24,870 nucleotides of DNA from JACTUC01 sp964477685 (GTDB lineage Archaea > Thermoproteota > Methanomethylicia > Methanomethylicales > Methanomethylicaceae), in assembly GCA_964477685.1 (NCBI GenBank), contig CAYZHK010000017.1, positions 1-24,870 of the forward strand. Reading direction: 5' to 3'. Under the pieces are notes generated by a model. The model made no database searches. It saw only the letters and a program-made list of their open reading frames with translations, and had not been told where the DNA came from. Positions within the stretch are counted from its first letter, which is position 1, and each line of letters starts with the position of its first letter. The translations under genes were made by a program, and so were the position numbers. Shown one piece after another: positions 14,734 to 22,437 of the stretch.

Positions 14734-16494
14734 ATGATGGCAAAATACCGGTGCACGGTATGTAACTATGTCTATGACGAGGAGAAGGAGGGTGTGAAAT
14801 TTTCGGATCTGCCTGCCGAATGGCGCTGCCCAGTCTGCGGGGCCCCCAAGAGCGCATTTGTCCTCTTGACCGAGGAAGGGGCTATGCCGCAGACAGGAAC
14901 CACCACGGTCTCGGAGATAATGGTGGAGCAGATGGCGGAATGGGGGGTAAGGCATGTCTTCGGAATTCCCGGCACATCTTCCCTGGGGATCGTAGACGCC
15001 CTCCGCAAGAATGGGCGGATGAAGTACCTGCAGGTGAGGCACGAGCAGACGGCTGCCTTCATGGCTTCATCATACGGTAAGCTCACCGGCCACATTGCAG
15101 CCTGCCTGACCATTGCAGGCCCCGGAGCCACGAACCTTGCAACCGGGCTCTATGACGCTCAGCTCGACCATTCCCCTGTCTTGGCCATCACGGGCCTCGT
15201 CGAGAGGAAGGCCATGGGGCTTGGAAACCCACAGGACATCGACCAACACTCCTTCTTCGAGCCCATCTGCGTCTTCAACAGGATACTCATGTCCGAGGAG
15301 CAGACAACGACCCTTACCACCCTTGCCATCAAGCAGGCGATCGTGGAGAGGGGCGTCTCCCACATCAGCGTCCCCAACGACGTACAGAAGCTCCCCCACT
15401 CGGCGAAGATAGTGCCGTTCGAGGGCAGGATGCCAAACATGGCCTTTGGCCAATCTGAAGTACTCCTCCAGAATGCCGCGTCCCTGATCGATGGAGCCAG
15501 GAGGCCGGCCATCCTCGCGGGCTTCGGGGCGATGGGGAATGGAAAGCCACTCCTCGATCTCGCCCGGCGCATCTCTGCCCCGGTGGCAACAACCTTCCGG
15601 GCCAAGGGGCTGATCAGCGAATTTGATGAGCTGAGCATCGGTTGCCATGGGTCCATCGGCTCCACGACCGCGGCCGAGCTCGTGGGTAAATGCGACCTGC
15701 TGATCGTGGTGGGCTCATCCTTCTCCAGCCTCACCCAGATCCCCCGTAGGCGGATGATTCAGATAGACATCGACCCCATGACCATAGCAAAGATCTATCC
15801 CGTTGAGGTCGGTCTGGTGGGCAACTCGATGGAGCTCATCCCCCGCCTGGCGGGACTGGTATCCGAAAGGGAGAGACCGGAATACCTCTCCGAGGTAAGG
15901 GGGCTCAAGGGCAAATGGACCAGAATCCTTGATGCCGAGGCCGAAGTCATGCAGAGGCCCATCAGGCCGCCTCAGATAATCAGGGCCCTGAACAGGAAGG
16001 TTCCAAAGGACGCGGTCATCGCCCTGGACGTGGGCGAGCAATGCTGGTGGTTCGGCAGAAGCTTCCTGATGCGTGACACCCAGAGGCTGACCTTCTCCGG
16101 GAACTTGGGCTCCATGGGGAGCGGCCTTCCGGGCGCCATGGCGGCATCCCTGGCGTTCCCTGACCGCCAGAGTATCTGCATTACTGGGGATGGGGGATTT
16201 GCCCTCGTCATGGGGGATTTCATGACCATCGTAAAGAACGGGATGCCAATCAAGGTTTTCATCTTCAACAATAAGCAGCTGGGTATGATCATGCAAGAGC
16301 AGAAGGTAGAGGGGTATCCCATATGGCAGACCGAACTCCACAACTGCGACTTCGCAGGCTTTGCCGAAGGCTGCGGGGCCAGGGGGATCAGGGTTGACAG
16401 CCCTGACAGCCTCGACGGCGCCATCGATGAGGCCCTCGGCAGCAAGGGGCCAGTAATTGTGGACATCGCCACCGACCCAAGAAGGATCCTCTGA
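14734..16494 (+). CDS. rubredoxin-fused TPP enzyme, pyruvate oxidase/acetolactate synthase-like
   Basis: A 586-residue fusion. Residues 1-45 are a compact rubredoxin: Cys7, Cys10, Cys32 and Cys35, with DLPAEWRCPVCGAPKSAF as in true rubredoxins. Residues about 57-586 are a full three-domain TPP enzyme: VRHEQTAAFMASSYGKLTG holds the catalytic Glu, a central domain may bind FAD (AILAGFGAMGNG ... VATTFRAKG), and GDGGFALVMGDFMTIVKNGM through IFNNKQLGMI is the TPP-magnesium motif (about 484-516). The last part, with MQEQKVEGYPIWQTELHNCDF, looks most like PoxB-type pyruvate oxidases. A likely role is oxidative decarboxylation of a 2-oxoacid with electrons passed to the fused rubredoxin; acetolactate-type chemistry is the alternative. 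Two ATGs (14734, 14737) follow GAGGGAG. Confidence 0.9.
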   Translation: MMAKYRCTVCNYVYDEEKEGVKFSDLPAEWRCPVCGAPKSAFVLLTEEGAMPQTGTTTVSEIMVEQMAEWGVRHVFGIPGTSSLGIVDALRKNGRMKYLQVRHEQTAAFMASSYGKLTGHIAACLTIAGPGATNLATGLYDAQLDHSPVLAITGLVERKAMGLGNPQDIDQHSFFEPICVFNRILMSEEQTTTLTTLAIKQAIVERGVSHISVPNDVQKLPHSAKIVPFEGRMPNMAFGQSEVLLQNAASLIDGARRPAILAGFGAMGNGKPLLDLARRISAPVATTFRAKGLISEFDELSIGCHGSIGSTTAAELVGKCDLLIVVGSSFSSLTQIPRRRMIQIDIDPMTIAKIYPVEVGLVGNSMELIPRLAGLVSERERPEYLSEVRGLKGKWTRILDAEAEVMQRPIRPPQIIRALNRKVPKDAVIALDVGEQCWWFGRSFLMRDTQRLTFSGNLGSMGSGLPGAMAASLAFPDRQSICITGDGGFALVMGDFMTIVKNGMPIKVFIFNNKQLGMIMQEQKVEGYPIWQTELHNCDFAGFAEGCGARGIRVDSPDSLDGAIDEALGSKGPVIVDIATDPRRIL

Positions 16495-16584
16495 TCCCCT
16501 TTGAAAAGCCCCTCCATCATCTGGCATCTGATTTGGCAGAAGTGACATGGACCACCAGCAGAACCGGGATAATTGACCAGAGAA

Positions 16585-17859
16585 TTAAATGGAGCTGGCA
16601 GGAGAGTAACCCTTCCTTACCAGGTTAAGATGTTGCCGCAGGGTCTTGGATTCATCGGCAAGGATCTGTGGATCAGCGAATTCCTTTCCCGCCTCGAGCA
16701 GCCTCTTGGCCCACTCGATCTCATTCCAGTCGATGTTCACGGAGAGGATACCACTAAGCTTTTTCTCATCAAAGTAAAACTGGATGAAGCCCGGATCGGC
16801 GTCCAGCCTTCCCCGGCGCACAACCAGGGAATGTCTTGAGAGGTCGCCGTAGGCGTTGATCTCGATATCGTATTGATTTGAGAAGAAATACGGGTACTCG
16901 CCAAAGGGTTCCCTCTGACCGGCCATGTTTTTTCCAGCGGTCTTGCCCTGCTTCTGCGCCACATCGACATGCTCAAGCCGGAGGTGCCTCTTGAAGACTG
17001 GACTGAAGAACCTGGCTATGTCACCAGCCGCATAGATGCCATCGATGCTGGTCTCAAGGTATTCGTTGACGAGGACGCCCTGATCCACTCTGAGACCAGT
17101 CTTCTCGGCGAGTTCGGTGTCGAGCTCTATTCCGATACCCACCACTGCCAGATCGGCCGGGACCAAATTCCCCCCTTCCAGCTGGACTCCCTCAAGTTTC
17201 CCGTTCTTCCCTAGGAATCCCACCACATTGGTGTTCAGGAGGATCCCGACTCCTTTCTTCGCATGATATTCCTTGATCCAGGAGGCCGTTTCAATGTCAA
17301 TGGCATTGTTCAGCAGCTGGGGCGACCTATGAATGAGCGTGACCTCCAACCCCTTCCCCCTCAGCGTCGCGGCTACCTCGCAGCCGATGAATCCGCCACC
17401 AACGATTGCAACCTTCTTTGCCCTTGAGGCCGCCTTCTTGATCCCGTTGCAGTCTTCAATGGTGCGGAGGTAATGCACCCCCTCCAGTTCTGAACCGGGG
17501 ATATTTAACTTTCTTGGATGGCCGCCCGTGGCGAAGAGAAGGGACCTGTACCTGAAAACGCGGCCATCGTCCAACGTTATCCTTTGGCGATGCGGATCAA
17601 CGGCCACAACAGTGTGGTCACCGATGAAATTTATTCTGTTTCTCTTGTAATACGAGTCGGCTCTGAAGAAGACCTCGGATCTTTTCTTCTGACCAGCCAG
17701 ATATTCCTTGGACAGTGGAGGGCGGTCATAGGGGAAATGGCTTTCCCTGTTGACCACCATTACGCTTCCCTTTTTGTCGTGCGCCCTGATCTCGAAGACC
17801 GCGTGACCACCTGCCACTCCTCCACCGATAATTATGTAATCGACAACCGACTCCGACAT
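16585..17859 (-). CDS. NAD(P)H-dependent rubredoxin/ferredoxin reductase-type flavoprotein
   Basis: A 424-residue FAD/NAD(P) oxidoreductase of the BphA4/AIF-like group. The FAD fold IIGGGVAGGHA is at 10-20, followed by PYDRPPLSKEYLAG. The NAD fold VAIVGGGFIGCEVA is at 150-163, ATGG at 110-113, and GIYAAGDIARF lies before the C-terminal reductase domain with PYFFSNQYDIEINAYGD. Such enzymes move electrons between NAD(P)H and small iron proteins such as rubredoxin or 2Fe-2S ferredoxin. The gene points at the rubredoxin-TPP fusion gene (convergent, 90 bases apart), so the fused rubredoxin is a plausible partner. The ATG at 17859 is preferred over TTG 17871, which would add four residues. Confidence 0.88.
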   Translation of the reverse strand: MSESVVDYIIIGGGVAGGHAVFEIRAHDKKGSVMVVNRESHFPYDRPPLSKEYLAGQKKRSEVFFRADSYYKRNRINFIGDHTVVAVDPHRQRITLDDGRVFRYRSLLFATGGHPRKLNIPGSELEGVHYLRTIEDCNGIKKAASRAKKVAIVGGGFIGCEVAATLRGKGLEVTLIHRSPQLLNNAIDIETASWIKEYHAKKGVGILLNTNVVGFLGKNGKLEGVQLEGGNLVPADLAVVGIGIELDTELAEKTGLRVDQGVLVNEYLETSIDGIYAAGDIARFFSPVFKRHLRLEHVDVAQKQGKTAGKNMAGQREPFGEYPYFFSNQYDIEINAYGDLSRHSLVVRRGRLDADPGFIQFYFDEKKLSGILSVNIDWNEIEWAKRLLEAGKEFADPQILADESKTLRQHLNLVRKGYSPASSI

Positions 17860-18195
17860 GGCTATCGCCAATTAAATAACTCCAGCAATGGTCTTATGCT
17901 TTTTCTCGAGCCACCCCCAGATTTATCACCATTTTTCTCATTTCAACCCGACTCCATATTTTTATCATTGGCATGGTTCCGAAACCACGGTGGCATTATT
18001 CCATCAGTTTTGTGGCAAACTCCTCCGCCCATTCTCTGGCCCGTTCAACTTCTCCCCCCTGAAGCGCCCCCCTCCTGGGAGTGTATCCTCCTCGAAAGTG
18101 AATAGGGCCGACGCCGCCAGTTTTTGATGGCAACACGATGGTGGCAAATCGGAAATTAGGCGAAAGTGAGCATAGTCTGTGGGCAGGTGAGACAC
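17860..18195. other. intergenic region without clear gene
   Basis: About 335 bases. Next to the flavoprotein start lies a TATA-like TTATTTAAT (complement, about 17872-17880). The plus-strand segment around 18150-18158 (GAAATTAGG) may serve the zinc-finger gene at 18196. A possible 46-codon minus-strand frame (18136 to 17996) ends in EWAEEFATKLME but has no known family or strong start signals. Polycytosine runs at about 18052-18075 make frame reading unsafe here. Confidence 0.4.
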
Positions 18196-18411
18196 ATGGC
18201 ATCGTCTGCCCAAAACCTCGGGGAAGAGTCGCCCTCCGGGCTCGTCAGGTGCAAGGCCTGCGGGAGGCTCTGCACATCGTGGGCGGGCCTGAGCATACAC
18301 TACACCAAAAGGCACCTCCAGGGCAGGGCCTGCGCCGCTCGGAGGCCAGTCCCTGCGCCCAGACCCCTGACGCTCTGGGATCTCCGCTACGGGGGGAAGA
18401 AGTGGCAGTGA
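18196..18411 (+). CDS. C2H2-type zinc-finger small protein
   Basis: A 71-residue protein with one classical C2H2 finger: Cys19-x2-Cys22-x12-His35-x4-His40 (CKACGRLCTSWAGLSIHYTK, then RH). The Leu at the hydrophobic-core position also fits. It has a basic Pro/Arg-rich tail. Such single-finger proteins occur in archaea and are presumed to bind DNA or RNA; no target is visible. The start at ATG 18196 follows GGTGAG; a GTG at 18166 in frame is possible. Its TGA overlaps the ATG of the next microgene (TGATG at 18409-18413), which supports translation of both. Confidence 0.6.
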   Translation: MASSAQNLGEESPSGLVRCKACGRLCTSWAGLSIHYTKRHLQGRACAARRPVPAPRPLTLWDLRYGGKKWQ

Positions 18412-18512
18412 TGTGCTGCGTCTGCAGGGGCCATGGGAAGGTCTTGGTGGCCGGCATACTCCCCGTACCCTGCTGCAACTGCAGCGGCAGAGGCTGGGTG
18501 CCGCCACCCTGA
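18411..18512 (+). CDS. 33-aa CxxCxG zinc-finger microprotein
   Basis: A 33-residue product with two knuckles, CCVCRGHGKV and CCNCSGRGWV, the CxxCxGxG pattern of the DnaJ zinc domain. It closely follows the layout of the 49-residue protein at 8171-8320 (CxxCRG ... 14-15 residues ... CxxCxGxGxV). The ATG overlaps the previous stop, so it is probably translated by re-initiation after the C2H2 gene. The frame extends upstream to 18138, but that part is the shadow of the C2H2 gene. Too short for most gene finders. Confidence 0.5.
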   Translation: MCCVCRGHGKVLVAGILPVPCCNCSGRGWVPPP

Positions 18513-18531
18513 GACGCGCCAGCCGCTGGGA

Positions 18532-18840
18532 TCAGCCCTTCTGCCCCTTCCTTGCCTTCTTCCTCAGCGATGCGCCGCAGTTGCCACAGTAGTTCCATTC
18601 CCTGAGCATCTTCTTCCCGCAGACCCTGCACTCCACAGTGGGATAGAGCGGCTCGCCGCAGTTGCTGCAGTACCTGTTCCCCTCAGGATTCTTGGCTGAG
18701 CAGTTCAGGCAGACTATGACGACCGCCCTCGGCCTTGGCGCTGCGAGCGCCCTGTAGATGGGGGGTCCCATTAAAAGACCATAGGCTGCCCCAACGCCAA
18801 ACATGAGGCCAGTTCCAACGCCATCGTCCAAGGTTCTCAT
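18532..18840 (-). CDS. membrane-anchored double zinc-ribbon (DZANK-type) protein
   Basis: A 102-residue protein. A hydrophobic Gly-rich helix (about residues 9-33) anchors the N-terminus. Two zinc ribbons follow: CLNCSAKNPEGNRYCSNCG (Cys44, 47, 58, 61) and CRVCGKKMLREWNYCGNCG (Cys71, 74, 85, 88), then a basic tail RKKARKGQKG. ATG 18840 is chosen; TTG 18867 would add nine residues. A TATA-like TTTTTAATC (about 18868-18876, minus strand) fits a nearly leaderless message from 18840. It is divergent from the arrestin/SPFH cluster, whose first and third products have similar ribbons, so it may belong to the same system. Confidence 0.7.
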   Translation of the reverse strand: MRTLDDGVGTGLMFGVGAAYGLLMGPPIYRALAAPRPRAVVIVCLNCSAKNPEGNRYCSNCGEPLYPTVECRVCGKKMLREWNYCGNCGASLRKKARKGQKG

Positions 18841-18961
18841 CAGCCCCAAAATATACTCGCAGAGCAACGATTAAAAATTGCTGGCGCTCCATGGTCGCGG
18901 AAATGGATCAAACCTTATAAAACGAACGTTGCCTTATTGTCATCTGAAGAACGAACGGATC

Positions 18962-18977
18962 AGGAGGAAAAAGCTTG
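18962..18977 (+). promoter_or_regulatory. ribosome-binding site fixing a TTG start
   Basis: AGGAGGA at 18962-18968 lies 7-8 bases before TTG 18975. It is the strongest such site in the window and supports the TTG start of the arrestin-like gene. Confidence 0.65.
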
Positions 18978-20432
18978 GGCTTCTTCAGGTCATTGTCGCC
19001 TCCCAAGGTCAATGTTACCATCGAGCTTACCAAAGGGGAATATGCGCTGGGCGAAAATGTGGACGGCGCAGTGCTGGTCGTCTCGCAGGAAGCTTTCGAC
19101 ATCCAGGGGATAAAGGTGGACATCATCAGCAGAGAGAGGATCAGGGGGACGCTCCTCGACTTTTCAGGCGATCAGCAGACCCGCATCTATGGGCAATTGG
19201 GGCCGCAGGCAGGGACGGCAAAGCCGACCCAACTGGACCTGCTCGTCTACAGTAACCCCGTCCCCGTCTCGGGTCCCCTCAAGATCCCCGACAAATACGA
19301 CGGCAAGTTCATGTTCAGGATCACAATCCCGCCCCACTTGGGGCCCAGCTACCAGGGCGGGCGACAGGACGGCTCTTGGCTCCAGAGGATATGGGTGGCG
19401 AAGGCGACCATTGCAGTGGCCGGCAGGCCCGACATAGAGGTCGCCAAAGAATTCCAGGTCGCGGCATCCAAGGCAGAAGGCCTGGACGCGGGCGGAACTG
19501 CCGCTGCTGCGGCCGTTGCGACGGGGGCGGCTGCAGCCCAGGGGACTGCACAGCCACCGAAGGAGGAGACAATCCCTACCAACTGCCCCAAGTGCGGGGC
19601 ACCGTTCACCGTTACGCAGGAAGACGTCTTCATAACCTGCAAGTATTGCGGCTACTCGCTTACCATCGCCTCTAGGCAGAAGCTCGGCAAGCACAGCATG
19701 CTGGAGACCCGATTTTTCAGGCAGCAGGCCGCCGAGGCCGCCCAGAAGTTCATGGACAAGGGGATCCTAAGAGTAGGGGTGGCGAAGGAATCCGTGATCA
19801 CCAACGTAGTCCTGCGGTACCTCCCGTTCTGGATCTTCCGGGCCAACGCCACGACATCCTTCAGGGGCACCGTGGGCGGCGGTATGGGTATGCCGATGGG
19901 AGGCGGCAGGGACGCCCAGACCGCTGAGGCCATCGGCAACCTCATACTTATTGGCGCCGACGCCTATATGCGAAGCAAGGGCGGGCGGGGCATGGGGGCG
20001 GGGTACAACCAGAGCGCCCCGAGGCCTGTCGCCCAGACCTTCTCTAACCAGTACGTGTGGCCAGTCTTGGCCAGGGCAGCGCTGATCACCGAGGTCAACT
20101 TCTACGGCATACCGACGGAGAAGAAGATCCCCTTTGACCAGGGCAAGATACCCGCCGATGCAGAGCTCCTCAAGTCCGAGATGACCGAGGCGGAGGCCAA
20201 GGACAAGGCAAAGGTGGAGATTGAGGAAAAGGAGAGAAAGGCCGCCAGCGGCAAGGTGACGACTCTCGAGACCATAAGCACCAACATCTACTTCGGAGAT
20301 GGCGAGCTGATCCATGCCCCGGTCTGGTTTGTCTACTACACGCTGAGGGGAGAGAACTATATTATAGCCATAGACGCCTGCGACGGTAAGCCGCTTGGCG
20401 GAGGGAGGCCGCTCTTCAAACTGAACATCTAG
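18975..20432 (+). CDS. arrestin-like domain plus zinc ribbon plus YdjG-like C-terminal domain
   Basis: A 485-residue protein with three parts. Residues about 10-165 are beta-rich and look arrestin/Spo0M/Vps26-like: VNVTIELTKGEYALGENVDG, then IKVDIISRERIRGTL and later KFMFRITIPPHLGP. An Ala-rich linker (172-190) leads to a zinc ribbon (Cys204, 207, 222, 225). The C-terminal part (about 275-485) has YLPFWIFRANATTSFRG, a Gly-rich insert (300-350), and PVWFVYYTLRGENYIIAIDA, CDGKPLGG. That ending resembles the bacterial YdjG-type zinc-ribbon proteins (PVW...Y.GK.Y...V.G.TGK). No membrane helix is seen. First gene of a three-gene cluster with an SPFH protein; a role in a membrane-associated scaffold is inferred. 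Confidence 0.78.
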   Translation: MGFFRSLSPPKVNVTIELTKGEYALGENVDGAVLVVSQEAFDIQGIKVDIISRERIRGTLLDFSGDQQTRIYGQLGPQAGTAKPTQLDLLVYSNPVPVSGPLKIPDKYDGKFMFRITIPPHLGPSYQGGRQDGSWLQRIWVAKATIAVAGRPDIEVAKEFQVAASKAEGLDAGGTAAAAAVATGAAAAQGTAQPPKEETIPTNCPKCGAPFTVTQEDVFITCKYCGYSLTIASRQKLGKHSMLETRFFRQQAAEAAQKFMDKGILRVGVAKESVITNVVLRYLPFWIFRANATTSFRGTVGGGMGMPMGGGRDAQTAEAIGNLILIGADAYMRSKGGRGMGAGYNQSAPRPVAQTFSNQYVWPVLARAALITEVNFYGIPTEKKIPFDQGKIPADAELLKSEMTEAEAKDKAKVEIEEKERKAASGKVTTLETISTNIYFGDGELIHAPVWFVYYTLRGENYIIAIDACDGKPLGGGRPLFKLNI

Positions 20433-20444
20433 AATAATGGAGTG

Positions 20445-20494
20445 TTTTTAAATGAAATGCGTAAATAAAATAGGCATAGGGTAGGGGTTTCACG
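20445..20494 (+). promoter_or_regulatory. internal promoter before the helical-protein gene
   Basis: The spacer 20433-20494 is AT-rich, with GTTTTTAAATG (20445-20455) and TAAATAAAATAG (20462-20473). The latter is centred about 27 bases before ATG 20495, consistent with a leaderless transcript starting at the ATG. The second and third genes may therefore be expressed apart from the first. Confidence 0.5.
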
Positions 20495-21019
20495 ATGAGC
20501 ACAGACACATTGAGTAGGATTAAGGACAGGCAGGGTATCTGGGGAAAGATCCAGAACTTCTTCACTCTGGGATACGGGACCAAGGAGGACCTCCGAGAGG
20601 TAGACAAGGCGCTCCGGGACAACTACTACCAGACCTTCAAAGAGATGCGGTACAAGTGGATAGAGATCAATCTCGCGGCCCTCGAGGCAGGGCAAAAGGG
20701 CGACGACTTCAAGAAAGTCGTGCAGGTAATGGACAAGCTCATGGAAAAGGTCAACCGAGCCGACTATGGCTACGCCGGCCTCTTTGACAGGAAGGGGCAC
20801 ATCAGGGAGGAGGGGCTCACCAAGAGCCTCGATTTCGACAAGGCCTTTGGTGCAGACCTTGCCGACTTCGAGACCTCTGTCAACGAGGTCTTCGCCGACT
20901 ATGGGGCAGAGGACTGGATGGCTGCGGTGGCAAAGGCGAAAAAACTCAGGGCAAAGATAGTTGCCTTGGATACAAAGTGGAACGACAGGGAGCAAGTATT
21001 CAGACCGATAGGAGTGTGA
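20495..21019 (+). CDS. helical cytoplasmic protein of unknown function
   Basis: A 174-residue protein that I do not recognise. It is charged, almost wholly alpha-helical in composition and lacks membrane segments and cysteines. Possible coiled-coil stretches are at about 30-60 (EDLREVDKALRDNYYQTFKE) and 68-90 (KKVVQVMDKLMEKVNRA). The position between an arrestin/zinc-ribbon/YdjG-like gene and a YdjI-like SPFH gene suggests a structural partner, perhaps in the place PspA takes in bacterial ydjFGHI loci, but no sequence relation to PspA is evident. It ends 5 bases before the SPFH gene. Confidence 0.7.
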   Translation: MSTDTLSRIKDRQGIWGKIQNFFTLGYGTKEDLREVDKALRDNYYQTFKEMRYKWIEINLAALEAGQKGDDFKKVVQVMDKLMEKVNRADYGYAGLFDRKGHIREEGLTKSLDFDKAFGADLADFETSVNEVFADYGAEDWMAAVAKAKKLRAKIVALDTKWNDREQVFRPIGV

Positions 21020-21024
21020 TTTGA

Positions 21025-22211
21025 ATGCCAGTGATCGAAAGAGTTGCATGGGACCAGGCAGGGCCGGAGGATATCGCCTACAGGTTCCCCAAGCTTCAGC
21101 TCAAGTATGGCAGCCAGGTAATAGTGATGGAGAACCAGTGGGCAGTGTTCTTCAGAGATGGCAAGGCCTATGACGTCTTCGGGCCGGGCAGGCACACAAT
21201 CACCAGCGATAATGTGCCGCTTCTCACGGCAGCCCTTGAGAAGATCGGCCTCATCGGCAAGATCTTCGACTGCGAAATCGTCTATGTTTCCAATAGCCAG
21301 ATGAGGGCTAACTTCGGTGGCACCGCATATTCTGCTGCATCAGGGGACATCAAGTACCAAGCCGAGATCGGCTATTTTGGCTACACCCTCTACAAGGTGG
21401 AGGATGCCAAGCTCTTTGTCGTGGAGTTCTTCGGCAACAGGGGAGCCTCCGCATCCAAGGACGTCGAGAACTACATCCGGGGCTTCATCAACGAGAGGAT
21501 CATCAACGAGTTCGGTGCCCACGACATCTTTGAGCTGGTCAAGAGCGTCGATGGAACAACCGACAAGGTCTCGTTGAAGATCAGCGACGAGGCGGCTAGA
21601 ATCGGCCTGAGGATAATCGATGCAGTCTTTGAGGGCGTAAAGATCCCAGAGGAGGCGAGGAGATTCGCTTCGGGCATGGGCCAGCAGGCCATGATGATGC
21701 AGTACATGAAGGAGACCGCCTCGGAACTGAAGGGAAGCGAGGGAGGCGGCGCGGCCGCAGCGGGCCTTGGGGCCGGCGTGGGCTTGGGCATGCCCTTCAT
21801 CCTTGCACAGCAGATGGGACAGGCCGGGGCCCAGATGCCCCAGCAGCTGGTAGTCTGCCCCTCCTGCGGCAGCAAGAACCCCGTGAATACCAAGTTCTGC
21901 GGCAACTGCGGTGCCAGCCTGGCGCCGCCCGCCAAGCGCACCTGCCCCAACTGCGGGACGCCCATGACCAAGCCCGCCGAATTCGTCTGCCCCAAGNNNN
22001 NNNNNNNNNNNNNNNNNNNNNNNNNNNNNNNNNNNNNNNNNNNNNNNNNNNNNNNNNNNNNNNNNNNNNNNNNNNNNNNNNNNNNNNNNNNNNNNNCTGC
22101 CCCAACTGCGGGACGCCCATGACCAAGCCCGCCGAATTCGTCTGCCCCAAGTGCGGCACAAAGAACCCGCCGGGCACGAAATTCTGCGGCAACTGCGGGG
22201 AGAAGTTCTAA
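21025..22211 (+). CDS. YdjI-like SPFH-domain protein with C-terminal zinc ribbons (interrupted by assembly gap)
   Basis: Residues 1-210 are an SPFH/band-7 domain of the YdjI ('virion core protein'-like) kind: YGSQVIVMENQWAVFFRDGK, AYDVFGPGRHTITSDNVPLL, then FDCEIVYVSNSQ. A Gly/Ala-rich helix-linker follows, then zinc ribbons CPSCGSKNPVNTKFCGNCG and CPNCGTPMTKPAEFVCPK. The frame then meets 100 N (21997-22096). After the gap the same 55 bases repeat and lead to CGTKNPPGTKFCGNCGEKF and TAA at 22209-22211. Joining the two copies into one gives a continuous frame of about 344 residues. With the gap taken literally, the frame is lost and stops at 22122. SPFH proteins form oligomers on membranes. 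Confidence 0.85.
21942..21996 (+). repeat. 55-bp direct repeat, copy before gap
   Basis: Identical over all 55 bases to 22097-22151. It encodes a zinc-ribbon segment (CPNCGTPMTKPAEFVCPK). It is most likely one genomic sequence present on two contig ends. Confidence 0.85.
21997..22096. other. 100-N assembly gap
   Basis: Exactly 100 undetermined bases, the usual placeholder for a gap of unknown size. It breaks the SPFH gene. As its length puts the downstream part out of frame, it is not a real distance. Confidence 0.97.
22097..22151 (+). repeat. 55-bp direct repeat, copy after gap
   Basis: The second exact copy of 21942-21996. It continues into the last zinc knuckles and the stop codon of the SPFH gene. 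Confidence 0.85.
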
Positions 22212-22212
22212 T

Positions 22213-22245
22213 CCCTTTTTCCTTTTTTTTACCCCTTCGGGGAAG
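22213..22245 (+). terminator. T-rich terminator after the SPFH gene
   Basis: CCCTTTTTCCTTTTTTTTACC begins two bases after the stop, followed by a small CCCC-TTC-GGGG hairpin (22232-22242). Archaeal termination commonly uses such T-tracts. Confidence 0.5.
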
Positions 22246-22404
22246 GATTCTAATAGCCCTGTGACGAATATTCCTTGCGGCACCAGACTCATGGTTCCGA
22301 TTGTCTCTCACTTTCGGTCACCAGCCATGGGTTTGGTGCTCACCACAGCCAGTCCCGCAGGGCCAGAGCCTGACAGGAATGGAACCCAGGGCAGCCTACT
22401 TCGG

Positions 22405-22437
22405 CTAGAAAAAGAATAGATTTAAATTCTCATCTCC
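22405..22437 (+). promoter_or_regulatory. promoter of deoxyhypusine synthase gene
   Basis: The AT-rich stretch GAAAAAGAATAGATTTAAATT lies at about 22408-22428 before ATG 22438. The first half is placed about 25 bases upstream, as for a leaderless mRNA. Confidence 0.4.

Noticed and set aside
17996..18136. 46-codon minus-strand frame ending EWAEEFATKLME
   Set aside because: GTG start without signals, low GC at third positions compared with neighbours, and no family; kept only as a note.
18138..18410. Upstream extension of the 33-aa microprotein frame
   Set aside because: Out-of-frame shadow of the C2H2 gene; the overlapping ATG 18411 explains the real start.
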